Shown: piece by piece, positions 24,442-31,319 of the stretch
How positions within the stretch are numbered: the first letter of the stretch is position 1
Layout of the letters: each line of letters opens with the position of its first letter
Origin: JABMRF01 sp964584985
GTDB taxonomy: Bacteria > Patescibacteriota > Patescibacteriia > UBA11705 > JABHMO01
Direction of reading: 5' to 3'
DNA: 62,854 nt
Assembly: GCA_964584985.1 (NCBI GenBank)
Contig: CAZPBK010000004.1
Location: forward strand, 1-62,854
Translations under genes and position numbers: made by a program
Notes under the pieces: model-generated
What the model saw: only the letters and a program-made list of their open reading frames with translations
What the model was told of the DNA's origin: nothing
Databases searched by the model: none

Positions 24442-26649
24442 TTATTTTTTTTGTTTGTTTTTATCGGTTGTACATTTTGAGTTTGAACATACTTCGGCTT
24501 TACCTTTTTGTATGATTAAAGAACCACAGACTTTACATTTTTTTCCGGTTGGTTTTCCCCAAAGAACAAATTTACATTTTGGATAACGATCGCAAGCATA
24601 GAATGATCTTCCGCCTTTGCCACGTCGACTGACCATTTCTCCTTGTTCGCATTTGGGGCAGGTGACACCGGTTTTTTGGCTATAGCTTTTTATATATTTG
24701 CATTCAGGATAATTTGAGCAACCCAAAAAGGGTCCGTAGCGTCCGGTTTTTTTAACCAGAGGGGCGTTACACTCCGGACATTTTTCATCAACCAACTCGG
24801 GTTCTGGTCTTTCTTGTTCTTGTCCGGGCAAAGGTTTGGTATTTTTGCATTCAGGATAATTTGAGCAAGCTAAAAATCGTCCATAACGCCCGGTTTTTAT
24901 AATCATGGAGCTACCACATTTCTCACATATTTCATCGGTTTTTTCTTCTGTTAATTCTTTTTTGGTTAAGGTCTTGGTTTTTTCTTCCAAGTTTTGGTGA
25001 AAAGGTTGATAAAAGTTTTTTACCACCGGTTGCCACTGTTTTTTCCCGCCGGCTATTTTATCCAAATCATCTTCCAGTTTGGCGGTGAATTTATAATCAA
25101 CAATGTTGGAGAAATGTTTTACCAAAATATCATTAACCATAATGCCCATGTCGGTTGGTTTTAATTTTTTATCTTCTTTAATTACATATTTTCTGTCTTG
25201 AATGGTGGCAATGGTCGGGGCATAGGTTGACGGTCGTCCAATACCATATTCTTCCAAGACCTTAATTAAAGAAGCTTCGCTATAACGAGCCGGTGGTTGA
25301 GTAAAGTGCTGTTCCGCATCCAATTTGTCCAAAGTGACTTTTTCTTCGGGTTTTACTTCCGGTAAGATGTTTTCTTTGGTTTGGGTTTGATAAACTTTTA
25401 AAAACCCCGGGAATTTGATAATTTGTCCGGTGGCTCTGAAGCTGTAGTTGTTATCGCTGTTAATATCCAAAGTGGTTTTATCAATTACCGCCGCACTCAT
25501 TTGGCTGGCCACGGCTCTTTGCCAAATCAGACTATACAATTTATATTGTTTGTCATCCAAATATTGTTTTATGCTTTCCGGAGAATATTGAACATGGGTG
25601 GGGCGAATAGCCTCATGGGCTTCTTGAGCGCCTTTGGCTTTTTTGGTAAAGCGTCTTGGTTTTTCCGTTGCAAATTCAGAGCCGATATTTTCTTTAATAA
25701 AATCATTGGTTTCATTTAAAAAGTCATTGGATAGATTAAGCGAATCGGTTCTCATGTAGGTGATTAAACCGACCGAACCTTTGGAACCGATCTTTATTCC
25801 TTCGTAAAGTTGTTGCGCTATCCGCATGGTATTTTTAGCTGACAGGTAAAGTCGATTATTGGCCGCTTGTTGCAAAGTGGAAGTTCTAAAAGGTGTTGGC
25901 GGTTGTTTTTTGCTTTGTTTTGTTTGGACATCGGCAATACGATAATCGGCCTTTGTTAGATCGGCTTTTAACTTGCCTGCTTGTTCTTGGTTTTTTATGG
26001 CCAATTTTTTCAAAGTCTTGCCGTTTTTGGCATGCAGTTTGGCTAAGATTTTTTGATTTTTTTTGGTTCCAAATTCTGCTTCCAAGGTCCAGTATTCATC
26101 TTGTTTAAAAGCTTCTCGCTCTCTTTCCTTTTCCACAACCAAACGAACGCAAACCGATTGTACGCGGCCGGCTGATAAACCACGAGCCACTTTTTGCCAA
26201 AGAAAAGGGGACAATTCAAAACCAACTAAACGATCCAGAATACGGCGAGCCTGTTGGGCGTCAACCAAATTTTTATTAATTTGACGCGGATTTTTTAAGG
26301 AGGCTTTAATCGCTTTTTTAGTGATTTCATGAAAGGTTATGCGGTCATATTCTTTTGGTTTCAAAATCTTGTCCAGATGCCAAGCAATGGCTTCTCCTTC
26401 TCGGTCTTCGTCCGAGGCATATAAAATTTTTTCGGAGTTTTTAGCTAGTTTCTTCAGTTTGTTGACTTGATTTTGCGCTTTTTCCGGTATTTCGTAAAAC
26501 GGTTGAAAATTGTTTTCAATATCAATTCCCATCTTTCTTGGCGGTAAATCACGAACATGCCCATAAGAGCTTTCCACTTTGTAGTCTTTTGGTAAAAATT
26601 TGGAAATTGTTTTGGCTTTGGTGGGGGACTCTACAATAACTAATTTCAT
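24442..26649 (-). CDS. topA: DNA topoisomerase I with four zinc ribbons
   Basis: Relaxes negative supercoils. Toprim domain at the start (LVIVESPTKAKTI; acidic DEDREGEAIAWHL at about 80-92). Catalytic tyrosine Y298 in GLITYMRTDS. C-terminal Topo_C4 zinc ribbons: CEKCG...CSNYPEC, CPECN...CSNYPEC, CPKCEQGE...CDRYPKC and a short CKVCG...CSNSKC. 735 residues, family-typical. The start ATG (26649) has no clear SD. A symmetric terminator lies just downstream. Confidence 0.95.
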   Translation of the reverse strand: MKLVIVESPTKAKTISKFLPKDYKVESSYGHVRDLPPRKMGIDIENNFQPFYEIPEKAQNQVNKLKKLAKNSEKILYASDEDREGEAIAWHLDKILKPKEYDRITFHEITKKAIKASLKNPRQINKNLVDAQQARRILDRLVGFELSPFLWQKVARGLSAGRVQSVCVRLVVEKEREREAFKQDEYWTLEAEFGTKKNQKILAKLHAKNGKTLKKLAIKNQEQAGKLKADLTKADYRIADVQTKQSKKQPPTPFRTSTLQQAANNRLYLSAKNTMRIAQQLYEGIKIGSKGSVGLITYMRTDSLNLSNDFLNETNDFIKENIGSEFATEKPRRFTKKAKGAQEAHEAIRPTHVQYSPESIKQYLDDKQYKLYSLIWQRAVASQMSAAVIDKTTLDINSDNNYSFRATGQIIKFPGFLKVYQTQTKENILPEVKPEEKVTLDKLDAEQHFTQPPARYSEASLIKVLEEYGIGRPSTYAPTIATIQDRKYVIKEDKKLKPTDMGIMVNDILVKHFSNIVDYKFTAKLEDDLDKIAGGKKQWQPVVKNFYQPFHQNLEEKTKTLTKKELTEEKTDEICEKCGSSMIIKTGRYGRFLACSNYPECKNTKPLPGQEQERPEPELVDEKCPECNAPLVKKTGRYGPFLGCSNYPECKYIKSYSQKTGVTCPKCEQGEMVSRRGKGGRSFYACDRYPKCKFVLWGKPTGKKCKVCGSLIIQKGKAEVCSNSKCTTDKNKQKK

Positions 26650-26808
26650 AGAAATTTATAATGGATAAAACAGCGAGCTAATCGGTTTTTTATTTTTAAA
26701 TTAGTCGCAATATTTTTAAAGTTTAATTTAATATTCAAAGATTAATATGACAAGGTTTTGTTTTTTTGTCAAATAAAAGCGGTTAAAGGCCGGTAAAAAA
26801 TAATTTGT

Positions 26809-28074
26809 TTATTTTGGAAAGTTAGTTTTTTGTTCTAGCTGTTTTTCAGGGCTAATCCATTTTTTTCTTAAATCCGAACAAAGGAAAAAAGAGCCGGTAA
26901 TTAAAATCAGATTATCGGGTTTGGCGTTTTTCATGGCCGTATCTAAGGCTTTATAAGGATCCAAAAAGGTTTTTGGTTTTGTTTTGGAAGTTATTTTTTT
27001 AGCTAGAATCAAAGGATCAATGAATTTACGAAAATTGTTTAGCGAGCGGGTACAGTAAAAAGTAGGATTAAATCTTGAAAATTTTTCAAAACATTTTTTA
27101 GGATTTTTGTGATCACCCAAAGCACAAACAATATGCAGGCGCCTGCTTTTGGCAAAAAGGTCGGATATTTTTTTAGCCAAATAACCTAATTTATCCGGAT
27201 TGTGCGCCCCGTCCATTATAATCAAAGGTTTTTTTTGTAGTATTTCCATCCTGGCGGGCAGGGGCGAAGGGTGTTTCAAACCTTTTTTGATCTGATTTTC
27301 ATTGATGTCTAAATATTGAGCCACGGCGGAAACTAAAGTTTGGTTAGGATTATTTTTGGATTTGACCAAATGCAGATCAGCTTTTAATTTTTGAGCTTCT
27401 TTTTTGATTATTTGTTGAACAACCGGTTTTCTTACTGCGGAAAAAACCGTTCCGTTTTGGCGAATAATGCCGGCTTTTTCATAAGCGATTTTGCCCAGAG
27501 AATTTCCTAAAATGTGAGTGTGGTCCAAACCGATGTTGGTAATTATGGACAATTCGGTTTGGTCTACGGCGTTGGTGCCATCATAACGGCCACCGCAACC
27601 GGTTTCCAAAAGAACATAATCAACTTTTTTCTTTTGAAAGTATTTTAAGGCCAAAAGCAACCAAACCTCAAAATAACTGGGCAGATCAAATTGTTTATGG
27701 CATTTTTCAATAATCGGTTTTATTTCCTCCACCAGGTCAAGGAATTCTTTGGCGGAAATAAATTTATTATTGATCTGAATTTTTTCCGTGCTTACGCTGA
27801 CAAAAGGTGAGAAGTGAGCACCGACTTTAAAATTGGATTTTTGTAAAATATCGGACAAGTGATTTACGGTTGAGCCTTTACCACTGGTGCCGGCCACATG
27901 GATTATTTTTAGTTTTTTGTCCGGATTTCCGGCCAGCTTTAAAAGCAAGCGGGCTCGTTTAAAATGATGCTTAGGATTGGAAGTGCCTTGATGAAAATTA
28001 ACATTTCTGATATTGCCTAATGATTCTATATAGTTTTCCGCTTGTTGGAATTTTTTTAACAAAGTTTGACTCAT
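26809..28074 (-). CDS. folC: Folylpolyglutamate/dihydrofolate synthase (Mur ligase family)
   Basis: Adds glutamate to folates. The ATP P-loop is HVAGTSGKGSTVNHL (about 60-74). The family pattern LLETGCGGRYDGTNAV (about 146-161) and the central ligase motif ITNIGLDHTHILG follow, and MDGAHNPDKLGYL opens the C-terminal domain. 421 residues. No other folate gene is in the window. It follows topA's promoter region by about 160 bp; the two genes point the same way. Confidence 0.88.
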   Translation of the reverse strand: MSQTLLKKFQQAENYIESLGNIRNVNFHQGTSNPKHHFKRARLLLKLAGNPDKKLKIIHVAGTSGKGSTVNHLSDILQKSNFKVGAHFSPFVSVSTEKIQINNKFISAKEFLDLVEEIKPIIEKCHKQFDLPSYFEVWLLLALKYFQKKKVDYVLLETGCGGRYDGTNAVDQTELSIITNIGLDHTHILGNSLGKIAYEKAGIIRQNGTVFSAVRKPVVQQIIKKEAQKLKADLHLVKSKNNPNQTLVSAVAQYLDINENQIKKGLKHPSPLPARMEILQKKPLIIMDGAHNPDKLGYLAKKISDLFAKSRRLHIVCALGDHKNPKKCFEKFSRFNPTFYCTRSLNNFRKFIDPLILAKKITSKTKPKTFLDPYKALDTAMKNAKPDNLILITGSFFLCSDLRKKWISPEKQLEQKTNFPK

Positions 28075-28129
28075 TATAAAAGGGTTATTTTTCTATATCA
28101 TAAAAAAAAATTATCATTTAAGCAAATCA

Positions 28130-28158
28130 TTGACAAAAAAAGTGAATTATGATAATGT
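28130..28158 (+). promoter_or_regulatory. Strong promoter of a gene lost in the gap
   Basis: TTGACA (28130-28135), 17-bp spacer, TAATGT (28153-28158). The leader contains a CGGTTTT/AAAACCG hairpin (about 28170-28188) and an AGAGGAGGAGG SD. Confidence 0.6.
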
Positions 28159-28219
28159 CTGATGTTAACGGTTTTTCATTAAAACCGGTTCTTTACAAAA
28201 CCAGAGGAGGAGGAAACTC

Positions 28220-28269
28220 ATGAACTTGAAAAATGAATTAAAGAAAAAGCAGACTTGGTTTGTTGTGTT
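28220..28269 (+). CDS. Start of an unknown gene running into a gap
   Basis: The first 16 codons read MNLKNELKKKQTWFVV and then the sequence is lost in Ns. It has the best translation signals of its neighbourhood (GAGGAGGAGG, seven bases before the ATG) and a strong promoter. The stop is not visible: only 15 bases separate the gap from the convergent dprA stop, so the true gap must contain most of the gene. The basic start before a hydrophobic stretch could open a signal peptide. Function unknown. Confidence 0.5.
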
Positions 28270-28369
28270 NNNNNNNNNNNNNNNNNNNNNNNNNNNNNNN
28301 NNNNNNNNNNNNNNNNNNNNNNNNNNNNNNNNNNNNNNNNNNNNNNNNNNNNNNNNNNNNNNNNNNNNN
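28270..28369. other. Assembly gap (100 N)
   Basis: Placeholder of unknown true length between the start of a plus-strand gene and the end of dprA. Confidence 0.95.
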
Positions 28370-28384
28370 ATTACTTATTACAAA

Positions 28385-29476
28385 TCACTTTACAATCATA
28401 TAATTGTTATTTCCGGTGTCTTTAACCAAGCCTTTCATTTCCAAAACTATCAAACAGGAATTAACCTCTTTGGCGGTCAGACCGCTGCGTTTTATTATTT
28501 CATTGATATGAAGAGGCTCGTTTTCCAAATGTTTAAGAATAGTGGCTTCTTCAGCCGAGTCCGGAATTGTTTGGCGGTTTTTTTGAAATGATTTTAATTG
28601 TTTGATATTAAGTTCTTCCAAAATATCCTCGGCTGTTTGCACCAATTTGGCACCGTTTTGAATTAATTTATTGGTACCTTCGGATAGGGGATGATTGATT
28701 TGTCCGGGAATGGCAAAAATTTCACGATTTTGTTCTAAAGCAAACTTGGCGGTGATCAGCGCGCCCGAACTTTCAGCCGCTTCCACTACTAAAACGCCTT
28801 GCGACAAGCCGGAGATTATTCGGTTGCGACGAGGAAAATTATATTTAAGAGGCATGGTGCCAAGCGGAAATTCACTGAGCAAAAGGCCGTTTTTTTCCAC
28901 AATGCCTTTGGCCAAAGCCCTGTTGGTGGCCGGGTATAGATTTTTCGGATCCAGGCCGGAGCCGAGAACAGCTATGGTGGGGGAATTGTTTTCCAAGCAA
29001 ATTGAATGAGCCAAAGCATCAACACCAAGAGCCAAGCCACTGACAATGGTTAGATCTTGTTTGGTTAAGGGCTCCAGAATTTGGCGACAGGCGATTTGTC
29101 CGTAGGCGGTGATTTTACGACTGCCGACCGTGGCTAAACATTGGGAATTTAAAAGTTCTATATTTCCTTGATAATAAAGAATAAAAGGCGGGGAAAAGAT
29201 TTGTTTTAAAATTTGCGGATATTTTTCCGAGTTTATGGTAATGGCTTTGATATTCAAATCTTGCATTTTTTTCAATTCTTGGTCCGGATCAATCTCTTGT
29301 TTTTGCAGGTTAAATTGTTCCAGGTTTTTTTCCGTAAAGCCGGCTTGTTTTAATTCAAAAGACTCAGCTTGCCAAGCTGTTTTTAAATCAGGGAAATGTT
29401 CCAGCAAAAGCTTGATTTTTTGCCAACCGATATTGGTTATCCTGGAAAAAGCAATCCAATATTTTAAATCTTGCAT
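28385..29476 (-). CDS. dprA: DNA-processing protein DprA
   Basis: Loads RecA on incoming single-stranded DNA in natural transformation. An N-terminal helical/SAM-like part (about 1-70) precedes the Rossmann-like core: LATVGSRKITAYG, TIVSGLALGVDALAH, TIAVLGSGLDPKNLYPATN, SEFPLGTMPLKYNFPRRNRI and VVEAAESSGALITA. A C-terminal winged-helix domain follows (about 300-363). 363 residues. No other competence gene lies in the window. Many CPR bacteria carry dprA with a comEC gene elsewhere, consistent with DNA uptake. Confidence 0.93.
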   Translation of the reverse strand: MQDLKYWIAFSRITNIGWQKIKLLLEHFPDLKTAWQAESFELKQAGFTEKNLEQFNLQKQEIDPDQELKKMQDLNIKAITINSEKYPQILKQIFSPPFILYYQGNIELLNSQCLATVGSRKITAYGQIACRQILEPLTKQDLTIVSGLALGVDALAHSICLENNSPTIAVLGSGLDPKNLYPATNRALAKGIVEKNGLLLSEFPLGTMPLKYNFPRRNRIISGLSQGVLVVEAAESSGALITAKFALEQNREIFAIPGQINHPLSEGTNKLIQNGAKLVQTAEDILEELNIKQLKSFQKNRQTIPDSAEEATILKHLENEPLHINEIIKRSGLTAKEVNSCLIVLEMKGLVKDTGNNNYMIVK

Positions 29477-29548
29477 ATTTTGTATAAAAGGTTGTTTATT
29501 ATAAGTATATTATCATCAGCCTGAAAAAACCGCAATTGTTTATAAATA

Positions 29549-29639
29549 AAAAAACAGATTTGGTAGAAGGAGTATTGCTTGTCTAAAATTAGTAAAAAAG
29601 ACAAGGAGGAAAATCTCTTGTTGACAAAATCTGTTTTTT
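29549..29639. repeat. Element with perfect 13-bp terminal inverted repeats
   Basis: AAAAAACAGATTT (29549-29561) and its exact complement AAATCTGTTTTTT (29627-29639) flank 65 bp containing a further CTTGTCT/AGACAAG hairpin (29578-29605) and a short GAG/CTC hairpin. Its right arm overlaps the promoter spacer. It could be a large bidirectional terminator or a MITE-like relic. Confidence 0.5.
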
Positions 29640-29649
29640 GTGATATAAT
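29621..29649 (+). promoter_or_regulatory. Consensus sigma70 promoter
   Basis: TTGACA (29621-29626), 17-bp spacer, TATAAT (29644-29649). Start near 29656, upstream of the branched RNA and the lipoprotein gene. Confidence 0.7.
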
Positions 29650-29710
29650 TCCAAGTTAAAATCAGAAATAAAACCTTGACATTTTTTGGGAATTGGTTAA
29701 GATGGCTACT

Positions 29711-29840
29711 GATAAGTATTGGCCAACAGGGCTATGCTTACCAGTGGAACGCCACAGTATCCCCTCCTATCCTGCGGAGTTCCTAATTCACAATCATTTG
29801 TGAGCTGGTGAGCTTAGTTGTGTTGGCCAATTTTTTTTAA
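29711..29840 (+). ncRNA. Branched structured RNA candidate ending in a U-tract
   Basis: Closing stem ATTGGCCAACA (29718-29728) with TGTTGGCCAAT (29821-29831), continued by GGCTATGCTTACC (29730-29742) with GGTGAGCTTAGTT (29807-29819; one T-T mismatch and some G-U pairs). Inside are three hairpins: GTGG-AACG-CCAC (29744-29755), CTCC ... GGAG (29764-29779) and TCACAA-TCAT-TTGTGA (29788-29803). Eight U follow the closing stem, so the whole fold is also a terminator. A TTGACA-16-TAAGAT promoter (29676-29703) would start it near 29711. I did not recognise a known family. Confidence 0.6.
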
Positions 29841-29872
29841 CGACGCTCACAATAGTGGGCGAGGAGGCTATT

Positions 29873-30193
29873 ATGAAGTTGATATGGAAAATCATGTTTG
29901 TTTTTGCTCTTTTTGTGGCCGCGGGAAGTTTGTCTTCGTGCATGGCCACGCGACATCATGTGATGATGCCGAACGGGGATGTACCTGATTATCTGTGTTC
30001 AGCAGATCAGGAATGTCCTCCGGGATTTTTCTGCGCGAACGGCGGGTATTGCAAGTCCGCCAAAAGCGTGCAGATCATTGATCGCGTGGATCCCAGTCTG
30101 CGCGGTAAGTGCAGGAGTTACCGTGACTGCCCGAACGGCTACTACTGCGCGACAAGCGGGAAATGTATCTCTAAAAGTAAGTTTCCCTATTAA
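29873..30193 (+). CDS. Small Cys-rich lipoprotein
   Basis: 106 residues from the ATG at 29873, with SD GAGGAGG; an in-frame GTG at 29855 precedes the SD and is unlikely. Signal peptide with lipobox LSSC (about residues 20-23). The mature part has two similar Cys-rich repeats, CSADQECPPGFFCANGGYC and CRSYRDCPNGYYCATSGKC (C-x5-C-x5-C-x5-C), the same kind as in the TrbC-like proteins at 19-21 kb. Base composition is unusual: 63 of 120 bases in 30061-30180 are G or C by my count, against about 38% in parB. A terminator follows. Confidence 0.75.
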   Translation: MKLIWKIMFVFALFVAAGSLSSCMATRHHVMMPNGDVPDYLCSADQECPPGFFCANGGYCKSAKSVQIIDRVDPSLRGKCRSYRDCPNGYYCATSGKCISKSKFPY

Positions 30194-30207
30194 CATTTGA
30201 CATTTTC

Positions 30208-30245
30208 CCGGCTTTGCCTCATCAGGCAAAGCCGGTTTCTTTTTG
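30208..30245 (+). terminator. Terminator of the Cys-rich lipoprotein gene
   Basis: Eleven-pair stem CCGGCTTTGCC-TCATCA-GGCAAAGCCGG followed by a T-rich run. Confidence 0.85.
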
Positions 30246-30254
30246 TTTTCTTAA

Positions 30255-30283
30255 TTGACAAAAAAGTAATTAAATGATATGGT
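30255..30283 (+). promoter_or_regulatory. Promoter of the second lipoprotein gene
   Basis: TTGACA (30255-30260), 17-bp spacer, TATGGT (30278-30283). Confidence 0.6.
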
Positions 30284-30344
30284 GTTTTGAAAGGTTGGAC
30301 TACTTTTTTGCTTTGATTAAAACTGTTTTGAAACAGGAGGATAA

Positions 30345-30704
30345 ATGAAAAAGATTTTTGTTTTGCTTGTTTTGATAGCTACTGCTTGTTCTTTTGAGCA
30401 TACTACTGTGCCCTATGAGGCGATTTATCAAGAACCTGACTATCAAGTGATTACTTGCGTTCAAGGAAACGGTTGTTATGTGGAAGATGATTCTTATATT
30501 TTGTACTCTCGTTTTGTGGCTGATTGGCGACGAGGAGTGTATCGCAGTCGTGATCATCGCAATCCCACCAAGCGAGCCAGACCCGGCAGCTATCATACCA
30601 AACATAGAAAATTGCCGGCCAAATATCGGAGTGGGAACATTGAGTATATCATGGATCGTCGTTTTATTCGGTATCCGGCTTGGTCAGAACCAAGCGACGA
30701 ATGA
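30345..30704 (+). CDS. Small lipoprotein, unknown
   Basis: 119 residues. Signal peptide with lipobox ATAC (Cys at about 15) and SD AGGAGG seven bases before the ATG. The mature part has two further cysteines (VITCVQGNGCYVED) and a basic, Arg/Tyr-rich C-terminal half (WRRGVYRSRDHRNPTKRARP). Own promoter and terminator make it a monocistronic unit. It ends in TGA. I do not recognise a family. Confidence 0.68.
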   Translation: MKKIFVLLVLIATACSFEHTTVPYEAIYQEPDYQVITCVQGNGCYVEDDSYILYSRFVADWRRGVYRSRDHRNPTKRARPGSYHTKHRKLPAKYRSGNIEYIMDRRFIRYPAWSEPSDE

Positions 30705-30716
30705 TATGAGCAAGCC

Positions 30717-30749
30717 AAAGACCCGTCTGCATTTTGACGGGTCTTTTTT
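30717..30749 (+). terminator. Terminator of the second lipoprotein gene
   Basis: AAAGACCCGTC ... GACGGGTCTTT, loop of eight, then T6. It lies directly against the convergent pth stop. Confidence 0.85.
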
Positions 30750-30751
30750 CT

Positions 30752-31300
30752 TTAGCTTAGGAGAGATTTGATTTCTTGGAGAATTTGTTTTTTTAATTTT
30801 TTTAATTTATTTTTTTCCAAAAGACCGAATTTGTTTAAGACAAAATTTACAGTATCTGTTTGTCCTTGATTTTTTTCTTGGCCAATGCCGATTCTGATTC
30901 TGGTAAAATCTTGAGTTTGCAAATGACGGATTATGGATTTTACTCCGTTATGTCCGGCGGCCGAGCGATTGGTTTGAATTTTATATTTTCCTAAAGTCAA
31001 ATCCAAATCATCGTGAATAACCACCAAGTCTTGCGGTCTGGCTTGGAAAAAGTCAAGCACGGCTTGCACTGATTGTCCGGAATTATTCATCATGGTTTGC
31101 GGTTTGATCAAGATTATTTTTTCCCTGTTTAAGCGTCCTTGGGAAATTTCAGCTTTAAACTTTTTTTTATCTTGCCAAGCAGAAAAATTTTCTTGGCTGA
31201 GCCACTGGTCGAACAAAAAATCCAGCATGGCAAAACCAATGTTGTGTCTGGTGTTTTGATATTTCTTTCCGGGATTGCCCAGACCGACGATAATTTTCAT
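30752..31300 (-). CDS. pth: Peptidyl-tRNA hydrolase
   Basis: Releases peptides from prematurely dropped peptidyl-tRNA. It opens MKIIVGLGNPGKKYQNTRHN with the catalytic His at about 19, then QTMMNNSGQSV, VIHDDLDLTLGKYK and SAAGHNGVKSI. 182 residues from the ATG at 31300; an upstream in-frame start at 31333 would overlap der and is unlikely. It lies 19 bp after der in the same operon. Confidence 0.92.
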   Translation of the reverse strand: MKIIVGLGNPGKKYQNTRHNIGFAMLDFLFDQWLSQENFSAWQDKKKFKAEISQGRLNREKIILIKPQTMMNNSGQSVQAVLDFFQARPQDLVVIHDDLDLTLGKYKIQTNRSAAGHNGVKSIIRHLQTQDFTRIRIGIGQEKNQGQTDTVNFVLNKFGLLEKNKLKKLKKQILQEIKSLLS

Positions 31301-31319
31301 ATTGCTTAAAAGTAAAAAG

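Larger units (their letters stand above)
29477..29872. other. Intergenic region with RNA structures upstream of a lipoprotein
   Basis: 396 bp without a convincing gene. It contains a 91-bp element bounded by a perfect 13-bp inverted repeat (29549-29639), a consensus promoter (29621-29649), a second promoter-like site (29676-29703), a branched RNA candidate (29711-29840) and a small hairpin just before the SD of the lipoprotein gene (29844-29861). Confidence 0.6.

Noticed and set aside
29579..29659. 26-codon ORF starting TTG with an AGAAGGAG site before it
   Set aside because: TTG start, overlaps the 13-bp inverted repeat and the promoter at 29621-29649, and has no recognisable similarity; the DNA-structure reading is simpler. 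Kept here in case relatives conserve it.
29711..29840. Assignment of the branched RNA as T-box, SRP RNA, 6S RNA or tmRNA
   Set aside because: TGGAAC occurs but not the T-box AGGGTGGNACCGCG; no SRP GGAA-loop/AGCAG core, no 6S central bubble, no tRNA-Ala-like ends.
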